Shown here in pieces: positions 48,635-59,290 of a stretch of DNA of 64,000 nt. Location of the stretch: NCBI GenBank assembly GCA_028023455.1, contig JAQFVV010006310.1, forward strand, positions 2,608,001 through 2,672,000. Direction: 5' to 3'. Source of the stretch: Epiperipatus broadwayi. Lineage: Eukaryota > Onychophora > Udeonychophora > Euonychophora > Peripatidae. Under the pieces are notes generated by a model, which saw nothing but the letters and a program-made list of their open reading frames with translations, ran no database searches and was not told the DNA's origin. Each line of letters starts with the position of its first letter. Position 1 is the stretch's first letter. The position numbers and the translations under genes are program-made.

Positions 48635-49037
48635 ATGCAGAAGAGTGCAAAAATGCCTTTTGATGTAAGCAGTCCAGAGCAATGGGAGATGTATGTAAAT
48701 CATGTTGAAAAATACATAATAGTCAATAGTATTAGTGATGGTAAGCTGCTAGTTGTCACCCTATTATGGATGTCAGGAAAGGGTGTCCTGCAATTAGCAA
48801 ATCTTTTGTGTGATCCAAAACCACCAGAAGAAATTTTTTAGTTGCTGCAAAAATCAAATGCATATTTCAAATATAAATGAAAAGATACAGGAATATGATT
48901 TGGCACTGAGAGATTTAGCAAAGGAATATGGATTCAGAGATTTAGAAGAGATATTATTGGGCCAGTTTAAAACTACTCTAGATATTTTATCAGAACATGC
49001 AGTATTTTCATTTTTAAAATTACAAAGAACAGTTTAA
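48635..49037 (+). pseudogene. lone gypsy-type Gag remnant
   Basis: Two overlapping frames (48635-48841 and 48810-49037) join through one frameshift near 48830. MPFDVSSPEQWEMYVNHVEK, VTLLWMSGKGVLQLANLL and later QEYDLALRDLAKEYGF, EILLGQFKTTL follow the pattern of Ty3/gypsy Gag (F....P..W..Y....E.. , L....G..... , F....L......CE/YG). It resembles in style the Gag at 38.4-38.6 kb. No zinc knuckle, pol or LTR is found nearby, so it is a solitary fragment. Confidence 0.6.
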
Positions 49038-50345
49038 CTTTATTATTATGAATATTTTTGACCAAATCTAAATGAGTAAATAGGATAAATAAAACTTCTC
49101 AATAATCAGTTAAATAGTACATAAGAACTATTTACTAGTATATTTAAATTCTTTGCAATGGCTTTCTTTTTTCATATATTTTTCCATCAAATATCAAAAC
49201 ATGTATAGAAGGCTGTTTAGTATAAGGCTTGTGAATAATTCAAAATATTGATTTGTCACCTAAGACTGTCTCAAATCAAGATTCTCTTTCTGGATGTTCA
49301 ACTAAGAATCTTTAAACAAAGAATTATGTCATAAAAAGTTTATTTCTTATGAGATTTCAAATAATTTTTTTTTTCCAGTTCCAATAATCAAACTATTTGG
49401 ATTTGGACTTCCTAGACTTTACTAGAGTCTCATCAACAGATTTAAGACAACCCCATGGTCTTTATGCTTATCTGCTTTATAAATTGAATTTTATAGCATA
49501 TGAACAAACACAAAACACAATTAAATATATTATTTTGCAGTAGAAGAATTGAAGGACTTAATAAAGAAAATAGTGAATCTATCTTTTGATTGGAATATTT
49601 AAAGATTCATTTATATATTTTATTAATGGTTATGTTGTCTTAAAAAAAAAAATTCATATACTAAATAAATAAAAGTCATTATTCTGAATTTATCTCTTTT
49701 TGAAAGGATGGTCAAAATATCTACAATATACAATTTCTTTGCTTCCACATACTCTTGGGAAAGTTTTAGAATATTATTTATTTCACATTTTCTTTCTTTA
49801 CCAAAAGGGGCTATCATAGAAAAGATGAAAAAATAAAGAGATAATTTGAATTTACTTATTTATTTTTATCTTACCCCCTTTTTTTTTTTTTTTTTTGGGG
49901 GGGGGGGGATAAAAATATGGTTCATTTGAATTTTGAATTTCAATTTTGCCTTTTCATTTTTTTTTTGAAGAAGTAAATATAGTCCATGTAATGTTCTAAA
50001 AAATTAATTTACCTATATCAACTTGTAAATATTGTTATAGTTCTCATTTCTCTTTAGGCCAGGATAATCATTAATCAATGGAATTTCCAAACCCTATATG
50101 TAGGTTTGACTTACTTTATATTCCTAGCTAATTAAGCATATGATGCACTGCCTTAAGGCATTAGTGTAATCTTTGATTTTATTTATATTTACTGTATTTG
50201 TTCTCTTTCAAGATAATTTTATTTGACCTATAAGTGAGTTACAAAATTAAAAAAAATAACAAGAAGTATCTAGTCGATGTTACAGGGTGGTATATACAGA
50301 GAAGAAATGATTCAAAAGTCAGTAGAATATAACCTGTGGATGCAT
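49038..50345. other. AT-rich noncoding DNA with T18G12 junction
   Basis: At 49879-49908 a run of 18 T passes directly into 12 G. Nothing else is recognisable in this stretch. Confidence 0.55.
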
Positions 50346-50392
50346 GGTGAATATTAATCATCTAGTCTAGTCTTTATTTTCATATAAATTAT

Positions 50393-53035
50393 TTAAGGGT
50401 TGGTTGGAGAGGTGCTGTTTAGACCAGTTGTGAATTGCCATGTTAATATGGCCAGGTATGGATCGGCCTCTCTCTTGTCTGTTTCTTGGATATTTTTGAT
50501 TATGCTGAGAAAGCAGTTAATGATTTCGTTAAGCGGTAATTTTTGAAAGATCACCTTGCATCTGGTCAACCAGATGGCAAAGTTTATGTAGGTGGCGAGC
50601 CTGATTTCAGCGAAAATGCCTCTATTTAAAACCCCTTCAAGAGATGTTAGATCTGGACCATTATTATCAATGTATTTCTGGAAGTTTTGTCTTAGTCCCT
50701 GCCAGACCGGACAAAGGCGAAGGATATGGTCCATATCTTCTGGGCTGGAAAGACAGAGACAACATATGGGATCTATGCGGAAGCCTCTTCTATTAAGAAA
50801 TGTAGCAGTGGAGAGGCTACCAAGGTTAATTTTGAGCAGAAAGTCTGTGTGTTTAGGTGCTAGTTTCAATCTACGGGCTAGTTTGCGTAGTTTGTTTATG
50901 TTGATGGGGAGGTAAGTGTGTGCCTTCTGGGTATTTGAGTTGGATAGGTTGAAGGCTTCCCAATAGGTTATTTTTGAATTGAACATGGTCGCGGAAGGTA
51001 CTATGTGCGTAAAAATGTATGATATCTGCATTTGTAGCCAGATGGGAGTGAACCTCTGAGGGGGCGGTCTATCAGTGGGAAGCACTTGCTCTTTGGGAAG
51101 CGGGCATTGGAAGGTCCTGCAATCAGAATAAAGTTTATGGATCATATTGTAAGTTCTCTGTATTACGAATACCTTTATTGAATGCAGTCCCAGTCCATTC
51201 ATATCTCTTGGCTTTTGAAGGGTGCGCAGACTGATAAATGATTTGCGCCCACCTCTACAGAGTCGCAGACAATGGGATTCTACTTTTTTAATGAAAGCTT
51301 CTGTTGGTTTAAAACCCGCAAGATAATATATGATCTTGGGGAGTATGAGGGAGTTTAAGAGTGAAACCTTTCCAAATGTAGATATATATATTCTTGAGAG
51401 GCATGTTATGATGATGTCAATTTTGTTTAGTAGTCTTCGTTGTATTTCCATCCTCATTGTTGTAGGGGATAGTGACATATTGAATCCCAAGAAAGGCTGA
51501 GGCATAGCTTGTAATGAACCTGTTATCCTGTTAGCTGTTTTGATATTCCAAATTGCTGATTTGTGCCTGTTAACGGTAAGCCCATGCGTCTGAGCATAGT
51601 GCTGTAATAGGCTTTCAAGAATGTTTATTTCTTCATGTGATTTAAGAAACACCACCACATCATCCATGTAGGAGATGTGAGAGATGTTTTCATTAAGAAG
51701 AGGGATGGAGATCCCAGGCAGTGCATCTTCAATGCTCAAAAGCAAGGGATTTATATAGATCATGAAGAGGAGAGCACTTAATGGGGAGCCCTGGGGAATG
51801 GAGATGCAGGGTTTGAACCCAGGGGCAATTCTCCCATTTAGAGAAAAAAAAATCTCTCGATTTGCTAGGAGATTCTCTATGATCTGAATGTATGCCAAAG
51901 GAACATGAAGAGCCTCTAGTTCACCAAGTAGTACATCTATTCGGACAGAGTCAAAAGCCCCGGCAAAGTCTAGTTGGACTGCGACTGGCCGGGATTGTTT
52001 TGTTCTACGGATATGATCAACAAGGAGTCGAAATCGGCTTACAGCATCGCCAGTCGATGAACCCCTCTTAGCATATTGATGCCTGGAAAGTTTTGATATG
52101 ATTTTCTCTTGAATTTTATCTTTTATAATGCTTTCGATAATTTTGATTAGGAGAGGAACCATGGATATTGGCCTAATGTTATTTAAGTCCACAGGTAAAT
52201 CTTTCTTTTTTATAAAAGGGACCACTGATATAGGATATATCCCTGGAAGATGTAGGCTATCAGTGGCTAAGAGATCAATGATTCCCCTTGTAACATGTAT
52301 GGTAAATTTTTCCAAGTGTAACAGAAGAAATCTAGGAATTCCATGCATGCCGGGATGAGTGTGTTCAGGCAGGCTTTTAATTTTGGAGATGATATCAGCT
52401 TCAGTAATGCTGTGAGAGTTGTTTGAGTCTTTCACAAATTTGTGTCGTCTGGCAACAGTTCCAATGGGCTGCAGTTTGGTGGAATAATAATCCCTAATTT
52501 TGTTAAGCATACTGATGCCAGAGTAAGTAAAACCGTCAAGGCACAAAGAGGAGGGTGTGTGATTTCTTTTTCCTGACCCGAGGGCCCATCTGATATAAGC
52601 TGGAGTCCAACAATCTTGTTGTTCCAAATAATTGCGTGCTCGCTTAATACGAATATATTCCACAAGAGTCATTCTGGTTTGTTTATATGTATGTTTTAGG
52701 AGTAGAATTTGTGGGATGTTGTGTTCTGTAACTTGGATGCTTTTCAGTTCAGATGTAGTCCGATCAAGTTCTGAGAGTAATCTTAATGGCCCTTTCTGGT
52801 ATCTATTGTATTGGTTAATAAAATTTTGTGTTGTGGTTATAAATGTATTCCATCTTTGTAATGCTGGTAGATTCCATATCTTCTGTTCTTGAAAGGTGAT
52901 GTATATATCTGAGATTAATTGGGGGGCACATTGTGCCTGTTGAGTAATCTCATCGTTCGGGGAGGTTGGTTGATGTATGAGGTTGTGGTTGCAATTTGAT
53001 GGTAGCTTGAACAGCGAGATGATCTGAAAAGGCAA
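50393..53035 (-). CDS. LINE ORF2, reverse transcriptase and C-terminal part (880 codons)
   Basis: The frame is uninterrupted. The RT core runs from about residue 210 to 480: SMVPLLIKIIESIIK near 291, motif A LDFAGAFDS near 355-363, motif B IPQGSPLSALLF near 413-424, and motif C YMDD at about 456-459, followed by HGLTVNRHKS. A C-terminal zinc motif CCLCLSSPEDMDHILRLC is at about 758-775. The catalytic aspartates are present. The first 25-odd residues are not genuine, because the endonuclease frame joins near NDEITQQ. The true protein would therefore begin upstream at 53646. Motif wording and the zinc motif fit the L1/Tx1-like side of LINEs, although YMDD in place of the usual (F/Y)ADD is uncommon. 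It would copy its own RNA at a nicked target in the nucleus. Confidence 0.85.
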   Translation of the reverse strand: MPFQIISLFKLPSNCNHNLIHQPTSPNDEITQQAQCAPQLISDIYITFQEQKIWNLPALQRWNTFITTTQNFINQYNRYQKGPLRLLSELDRTTSELKSIQVTEHNIPQILLLKHTYKQTRMTLVEYIRIKRARNYLEQQDCWTPAYIRWALGSGKRNHTPSSLCLDGFTYSGISMLNKIRDYYSTKLQPIGTVARRHKFVKDSNNSHSITEADIISKIKSLPEHTHPGMHGIPRFLLLHLEKFTIHVTRGIIDLLATDSLHLPGIYPISVVPFIKKKDLPVDLNNIRPISMVPLLIKIIESIIKDKIQEKIISKLSRHQYAKRGSSTGDAVSRFRLLVDHIRRTKQSRPVAVQLDFAGAFDSVRIDVLLGELEALHVPLAYIQIIENLLANREIFFSLNGRIAPGFKPCISIPQGSPLSALLFMIYINPLLLSIEDALPGISIPLLNENISHISYMDDVVVFLKSHEEINILESLLQHYAQTHGLTVNRHKSAIWNIKTANRITGSLQAMPQPFLGFNMSLSPTTMRMEIQRRLLNKIDIIITCLSRIYISTFGKVSLLNSLILPKIIYYLAGFKPTEAFIKKVESHCLRLCRGGRKSFISLRTLQKPRDMNGLGLHSIKVFVIQRTYNMIHKLYSDCRTFQCPLPKEQVLPTDRPPPQRFTPIWLQMQISYIFTHIVPSATMFNSKITYWEAFNLSNSNTQKAHTYLPININKLRKLARRLKLAPKHTDFLLKINLGSLSTATFLNRRGFRIDPICCLCLSSPEDMDHILRLCPVWQGLRQNFQKYIDNNGPDLTSLEGVLNRGIFAEIRLATYINFAIWLTRCKVIFQKLPLNEIINCFLSIIKNIQETDKREADPYLAILTWQFTTGLNSTSPTNP

Positions 53036-53646
53036 TAGGCCAGAGCTGTGTATCTATGAATGAGATCATTTCAGGAGAGTAGAATATGAGGTCTATGAGT
53101 GAGTGAGTACTTCTGGTATAGAAAGAGAAGGCTCCTTCATGAAAGAGTGCTTTCCCACTGTGTATGTTTCTAGCAACCATTTTTAAATATTTTTTCTCAA
53201 AATTGTCAAAAGTGTGGTTGAAATCACCAAGCCAGATAACTGGGCTAGGGTTCGATCTAATTGCTATGTTTATATTATGTATAACTTTGTGTACTATTTG
53301 TTCATCTTTAACCAGATATACATTAATAAGAGTGAATAGAAAACCCTGGATTTGTATAGTAGCAATAATGCAATTGGTATCTATGTGCAGATCGGAAGAA
53401 GCACACGTCTGAATTTCTATTGATGATGAGAGCAACCCCAGCGGTAGCTGAGATGGAGAAAGAGTAAATAAAGTAACCTAAGCTCTCTATTGTTTTTATT
53501 ATCGTGGGGTCTGTGTGAAGGTGAAGCTTAGTTTCTGATAAGCAAAGTATATCTGGTTTTTGGAGTTTGAACCAATGTGAGATAGCAAACGCCCTGTCTT
53601 TGGAGTTAAGCCCCCTGACGTTGAGTGACGTTATTGTGAATGACAT
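52950..53646 (-). pseudogene. LINE apurinic-type endonuclease domain, one frameshift
   Basis: The first frame (53646-53323) starts MSFTITSLNVRGLNSKDRAF and has KPDILCLSETKL, the N-R-G-L-N and E-T-K-L motifs of the APE-like nuclease. The second (53435-52950) carries INVYL, WLGDFNHTFDN (GDFN motif) and IAFSDHLAV (SDH motif, catalytic Asp-His). They overlap through a frameshift near 53400, and a second frameshift near 52965 leads into the RT frame. All catalytic blocks are present, so the element was active recently. No ORF1 precedes it. Confidence 0.85.
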
Positions 53647-53790
53647 TTTGAAGTAGGTTGTTTGGTTTTTTGTTCATTAGCTAGAATATTTGCAGTGAGC
53701 TGGTAGTCTTTTTGCATTAGGCAGACTTCAGGATCAGTTGATGGGATCCATAATGTTAAATCTTGGGGAGCTATTTGTTTCTTTCATACT

Positions 53791-54240
53791 TGCATTAATT
53801 AACTATCATGATTTTTTTATGCTGCTCTTGAGACTATGTTATTGATCTAATGCAACTTTTGATTTTTCTATATACATGGCTTGCATACCACATTTATTTG
53901 TATACATTGAAACTTTCTTATTGACATAATTTTATCATATCATTGATTTCTTTTGTATCCACTCTAATGTGTAAATAAAGTTTTAATTTTTGAAAGTAAA
54001 AAAGAAAATATGTATAGATATTTTTTACAATCATTAAAAAGAAAATATTTAATCTTTTAAGCATTATTTATTGGTCGAGTTGCATAACTGACACATTCTA
54101 AATCTAAATTTGTATGAAAACAGTTAAGAATTATTATTTTTAAACTTCATTGACTTTTAGTATGTCTGAAAATTTCAGATATTCTACTAATAATTAAGTG
54201 TTCGATAAATGCTGGGCTTGAGTTTGTATTTCAGATCTAG
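53791..54240. other. AT-rich DNA with a poly(A)-signal-like end
   Basis: GTGTAAATAAAGTTTTAATT followed by an A-rich run at about 53970-54007 looks like the 3' end of a + strand retroposed copy. It could be the 3' part of a second LINE, or the inverted counterpart of the adjacent element. No open frame is linked to it. Confidence 0.35.
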
Positions 54241-54380
54241 GGTCTACATGTCCTAGCATCCCACTGACAAGAGCCATGAGCTCAAAACCAGTTTGGGGAC
54301 AGGGATAATTCTAGATAGAGATTTTAAATGCTTTCTCTTGTGGCATTTATTGAAAAATCTTGTTTAGAGCTATTAGCATG
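54241..54380 (+). repeat. half-copy of the foldback family with hammerhead-like motif
   Basis: ATCCCA, CTGACAA (54264-54270), GAGC, CATGA, GCTC, AAAAC, CA, GTT, TGGGG follow the family order. Stem II is a perfect GAGC/GCTC and TCCCA pairs with TGGGG, both different from the consensus yet still paired. G8 and G12 are changed to A, so it should be inactive. The following AGATAGAGATTTTAAATGC and GTGGCATTTATTGA match the family's outer arm. Confidence 0.5.
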
Positions 54381-54524
54381 CTCATTGTATTATATTTACT
54401 CCATAGATAATTAGAATTTTATTTTATTTTATTTTTGGAATGCATAGAAAATTTGGATAATAATGATGATATTTTTAGTTTATAACTCAGGAACTAATAA
54501 ATCAAAGTTGATATTGTTTTTTTT

Positions 54525-54626
54525 CATGTATTCTCGGCAAGGTTGGCTAATTTCTTGCTATACCATTGGAATGTTCACGTATTCTCAGAAAAGATAGGCT
54601 AATTTCTTGCTATACCATTGGAATGT
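54525..54626. repeat. 51-bp tandem duplication
   Basis: CATGTATTCTCGGCAAGG and CACGTATTCTCAGAAAAG start two 51-base units that both continue with CTAATTTCTTGCTATACC and ATTGGAATGTT. They differ at about six positions. Confidence 0.9.
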
Positions 54627-54639
54627 TTTTGTAGCCAAA

Positions 54640-55459
54640 ATAAGCTACTTATTATTTATTGCACTTCTCCATTCTAGCCTGCTAAACCCATTCCCCCAAT
54701 TATTTTCCCATCATGTTAAAAATAATAAACACAATTCTCTAAATAAATTTTATTTGTAGTTTTTTTTTCTGACTTCATTTATATATAATTGCATTATCTC
54801 TTGGAAAATAGCAGTTGAAAAGTTAATAACTAACTTTAATTGCTAAATAAATGACATAAAATATTATTGGAAAAAATAAAGAAGAAAAAACATCTTTATC
54901 ACTGAGATGATTTACACTTTTTTTTTTATTACCATAAAGGTGCTTTATTAATATGAGACTAAGTATTTATTATATAGAATATGTTGGAAATATATATCCA
55001 GTAGATGTGAAAATTAATAACTATAATTTAATTTTTAGCAGCACACAATATTCATAATGAGGGGCTAACAGATGTATTATCACTTAGTTTTACATATTTT
55101 TTTTTATCTTACAAACTGGTTAATCCAGGAGATTTGGCAAATAAGAATATTTTAATAGCAGCATTGTACTATAAATAGTTTAAATATTTATATTAACAAA
55201 TTAATAAATTATATTTGAGAACATAGTAAGAGATTTTTGCTAAGGATTTACTACTGATACTTAATCAGTGAAGTATTGAATAGCTTCACTCTAGCAGATC
55301 TAACCGCTTCAGCTTCACCTATTTAAATAGAAAGTAGGTTGAAGTAAAGAAGGGTTCCCCCCTTTTCTTCCATAGTGTAAGCTTGTGGTTAAACACCTGT
55401 AGAGGTCCCTACTATCGCATTTTACACGCATATTCTCGAGGTTATAGCCTCAGTAAATA
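54640..55459. other. AT-rich noncoding DNA
   Basis: Around 55290-55445 the composition rises (AGTAGGTTGAAGTAAAGAAG, ACCTGTAGAGGTCCC, CTCGAGGTTATAGCCTC), suggesting an unidentified repeat. No gene could be supported. Confidence 0.4.
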
Positions 55460-56120
55460 TTACTGATACATATATAAAATATAACCGTCATACATATATG
55501 TAATATCTTTTGGAATTTTTGAGTGTATAGAAGATAGTATGTTTAAGCGTGTATGAAATATATAATTATTAAGGATACACTCAGATATAAATAATGTATT
55601 CAAAATATATATTAAAACAATCTTAAATATTTTACAAAGTTGACTAATCAAATCACACCTCTAGCACGAAAATTAATAATAGCTAATCATCTTTATAAAT
55701 GCATTGAAAAAAATCAACAAATATCTTGTCAATTTATAATAGTTCGTCCAGGAATCTGTTTTTAATTTTAATAATTGCATATAACATTCACTTCCTATAT
55801 GGTAATTAGTTTTATGGAATACAATCCCTGTCATATTATTTGTAATGTGTGTGTGTAAAGATGCGTTTTTCATGAATTTTAATTTTTTTCTTTCGTGAAT
55901 AGAAGCTTGCATGTCTAATTTAAATATTAAATGTCATATTGGTGGATGAGGTAATGATAATCTCAAGGCTCACCTAATGAGTCCCTATTCTGGGACAGAA
56001 TACTATATAGTGGCAAGATACATTTATATGGGTGATTAATTATTTTTTTCATTTACATGCTTTTATGTGGTTTGATTAGCTTTGTTACTTATTGTGTGAA
56101 ATATTTATATATATTTGGGC
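55460..56120. repeat. smaller diverged relative of the giant inverted repeat
   Basis: AATAATTGCATATAACATTC, TATATGGTAATTAGTTTTAT, AATACAATCCCTGTCATATT and CTAATTTAAATATTAAATG match the left arm near 40670-40850. It is itself inverted: ACAAAGTTGACTAATCAAAT near 55635 is mirrored by TGGTTTGATTAGCTTTGTTA near 56075. So the foldback arrangement is shared by at least two copies of this family. Confidence 0.65.
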
Positions 56121-56182
56121 AAATTATCGCTTTGTTTTTATTGAAATTGTTTTAATTTTTTAAAGGACAGAATTAAAATTAT

Positions 56183-57140
56183 ATCAACACTTCAAAACAT
56201 ATACAATTTTAAAAATAAAATTAACTATATGGAAATGAACATTTTCTTCTGACAATCATCTATTATTTTTAGCTCTGTAAATGACAGATAAAATTTTCAG
56301 TCTGTGATTGAGTGACTTAATTTCATTTGTGATCTAAATTATATATTCAAAGTGTCCTTATTTTTTGCCCCTTACCCCACCCCCTTTAATCCAGATATTT
56401 TAGTTATGAACAACATCTTTTTTTTAAAAAAAATCTAATACATAAGATGAATAGTTATTTAGAAAAAGAAATATAAATTTTAGTAAATATAAAAAAGACT
56501 ACTAAAGTCTAATTATCATCCATGTAGCAGCAAGATACAAATTAACCAGATGAAAAAGTAATTGATACATTTTATATATTTCATAAAACATCATTAATAA
56601 TAACAACAATAATAATATTTTTAACAATCAATACTTCAAAACACATCTAATTTTAAAAATGATTAAAATATATTATTAAAGTCAGCTATATGGAGATGAA
56701 CAGTTTCTTCTGACAATCATCTATTATTTTTAGCTCTGTAAATGTCAGATAAAATTTTCAGCTTGTGATTGAATAACTTAATTTCATTTATGATTTAAAT
56801 TATGTATTAAAAATGTCCCTATTTATTATTATTATTTTTAATATAAATAGTTTAGTTATGAACAAGTAAATATATACACGTACTGTTTTGTTTTGTTTTT
56901 AAAGTCAAATATATAAGATGAATAGATAATAGAAATATATATATAAATTTCTAGTAAATATATAAAAAAAAAACATGGTTGCTACTATAATATGTTCTAT
57001 GTAGGTTGAAGCTACCATCCACATTGTAACAAAATACAAATTAATCAGGTGAAAAAATAATTGATGAATTTTATATATTCATAAAACATCCATAATAACA
57101 ACAACAGAAGTAATAATAATAATAACAACCACAATAGATT
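56183..57140. repeat. two-unit tandem duplication, about 450-480-bp units
   Basis: CTTCAAAACATATACAATTT, CTTCTGACAATCATCTATTA and TTTTTAGCTCTGTAAATG in the first unit recur from about 56630 in the same order. The later parts (ATAAGATGAATAG, ATACAAATTAACCAG, CATAAAACATC) recur to about 57110. There is no coding content. Confidence 0.8.
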
Positions 57141-57540
57141 TAACAAGCAAACTAATGTACAGTGCTACAAAAATATATTTAATATATGTGATTCTCACAG
57201 GCATTCCAGAAAAAATTATATTGCAATTAAGTTGCATATGCAGTCCTTGTTAATTTAATTTTTTACGGAATGCCTGCTAGGATCACATTTATTGTATATT
57301 TTTTCTGTAATCATTTGTTTGATTGCTAAATGTATTATTTCAGGTTTATTTTTTTAAGTAACTATATTATTTTTATGTTTTTAAACATTTTTTTTTTTTA
57401 CAATATATATATATATATGAAACTTCTTGTTTACTTTTTCATTTATTTAATCTGTATGTGATGTGATAATGTGATATGATGCATTGTGACTTCTCTTTGT
57501 ACAGAGTCAGGAATATCTCAGCAACTATGTCTAGAGAAAC
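57141..57540. other. AT-rich DNA right of the tandem duplication
   Basis: CAGGCATTCCAGAAAAAATT (about 57199) and AATTTTTTACGGAATGCCTG (about 57256) form an imperfect hairpin. A CTCTTTGTACAG acceptor-like site ends at 57504, but no credible donor follows, so no exon is called. Confidence 0.4.
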
Positions 57541-59290
57541 CTGTTAGCCACTTTATCTTCCTTTCCATTCCCCACCCTAAGTTTTCCCATATCCTGCTCC
57601 ATTCCATTTCCACAACGTAATCTTTGTCAACTTCATGGGCTTAATATCTAAATCCCCCTTATCTTTTCCCAAACCCAGCATAAAAACCAATAACCCGCTT
57701 TCTATATAATCACTTTGTTTATATTTATTTTTCTATAACTTCATTATTTGTATCCTTTCTGCTTCCAAACATTTACATTGAATTAACAGATGCCTAATAT
57801 TTTCTATACCTTCCTAGACTAAATCACCCATATTTTTCCATTTACGTGTATATTCCCTTGTTGTTAAAGATCTCATTTGAGCCTCAAACAATAAACTACT
57901 TACCTTGCTATTATCGTAAATTAATTTGCACCTAATGTTCCATTTACTTCTATATATATTTAAACTCTTTTTATTCTCCATACTAGTTCTCCATCGCTCC
58001 AACTCCCTATTCTTTATTAATGCATCTATTCTTCTATCCCATTCCTTACTATTATAATACTCGACAATTCTCCTAATCCAATCATCTCACCTTTTTTACA
58101 AGTATACTGACGTAAATTCTTTATCCAAATCTGCATACCATATTACTTTTCTCATCTATCTTGTTGCTTTCCCTTTACTCTAACCCAATTAAATACTATT
58201 TTGGCTGTTCTTTTATTATCCATGAACTGCAATCTATTGAGCATTTTCATTTTGCTTTTTGCATCTCTCATATAAAAACTTGACCTTCCCATTTCTCCTT
58301 GAATTGTCTCCTTTGCTGTCCACACATTTGCATCTAATGCATATCTTCCTATTTCCCTTTGTACTTTTTCTAAGTAACCTAATACCCTTTACTAACACAT
58401 AATGCATCATTGCCATATGTTAATCCTGCTACTGCCACTCCCTTCCATACAATTCTAGCTATATCATATTTATTACATGAAAACACTGTTAATTTCTTTA
58501 TCAATCCCTTTCTTTTCTTTGCTTCATTTATCAATTTTTCTTCCCATTCATCGAAGCAATTTTTCTGATTACTTAAGCTGCTTCTCAAATAACTACATTC
58601 ACCACACTTAACTTTATATGTTTCAATAAAAATTCTTCGTCTTCTCTTTCCCCAGTATTAACCATCATTATATTTGATTTTTCTTCACTAAATTTAATCC
58701 CCATCTTTTTACCCATCCTTGCACATGTCCTCAGCATAACTTCCTTATCTTCTCTTTTTTCTGCACACAAAAAGACATCATCCGCAAATAAAAGACCTGA
58801 CAAAGTATATACTCCCTTGCCACCTATTAACAGTATTTCTATCCCTCTTCCTAATCTTTCTATTGCTCTCTCCATTTAACTCAAATACAACAAAAACAAA
58901 ATAGGTGACATAGGGGTATCTTTGCCTTGGTACCATCCCATTTTTAATGTAACTGATTCTATATCCCCTAATTGATATATATAATAATTATTTTCATATA
59001 ATTTCTTAATAATATGCACTAAAGCTTCATCCATTCCCAAATTTGCTAAACTTACTCATAATATATTTCTATTTACTCTATTATATGCCTTTTCTATATC
59101 TATAAAACTCATATATAACTATCTACCTGAATTCCTACTCATACCATAAGTTGTGTAACTACAAATAAACTATCTCCTATATGCCTATCTGATCTAAAAC
59201 CTCCTTGCATTTTTCCCACTACATTATTTTCTTCCATTCATTTTGCAACCTTTCCAGCCACCATATATGCTATTGCTAATGTGGATGGTA
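57541..59290 (-). pseudogene. LINE reverse transcriptase and C-terminus, broken
   Basis: Right to left: a segment near 59230-59100 with GGFRSDRHIGDS-like and FIDIEKAY-like wording (motif A region), GWYQGKDTPMSPILFLLYL (about 58945-58885, motif B), LSGLLFADDVFLCAEK in the frame 58875-58585 (motif C FADD) followed by MGIKFSEEKSN, then AGLTYGNDALCV in 58588-58379 (relatives: YG.E...V). Frames 58416-58234 and 58002-57814 give the C-terminal part, ending with IENIRHLLIQCKCLEAER, a remnant of the H/C zinc motif. C-rich + strand composition sets it off from the flanks. At least five frameshifts or stops occur, and the endonuclease is missing. The clade is unresolved. Confidence 0.75.

Larger units (their letters stand above)
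50346..53790 (-). mobile_element. near-full-length LINE, youngest in the window
   Basis: One - strand element holds an endonuclease and a complete RT region with only two frameshifts. After the stop at about 50393 a short 3' region with AAAATAAAG lies near 50377-50384. The 5' end is not marked. About 140 bp of non-coding sequence precede the first Met at 53646. I could not read a target-site duplication. The base composition (about 40% G+C by eye) is far above the flanks. A decayed 5'-truncated relative lies at 25.4-27.9 kb. Confidence 0.85.

Noticed and set aside
50592-50915. 107-codon + strand frame and other + frames at 50.6-53.4 kb and 25.4-27.4 kb
   Set aside because: They are antisense shadows of the two G+C-richer LINE copies.
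53791-54007. Twin-primed (5'-inverted) structure joining this 3'-end-like segment to the LINE at 50.4-53.8 kb
   Set aside because: The - strand LINE has its own stop and an AATAAAG just after it, and I could not find matching target duplications outside 50.35 and 54.0 kb.
57505-57620. Open frame after a CTCTTTGTACAG acceptor
   Set aside because: No donor-like GT follows at a sensible place and the sequence runs into the C-rich 3' part of a LINE on the other strand.
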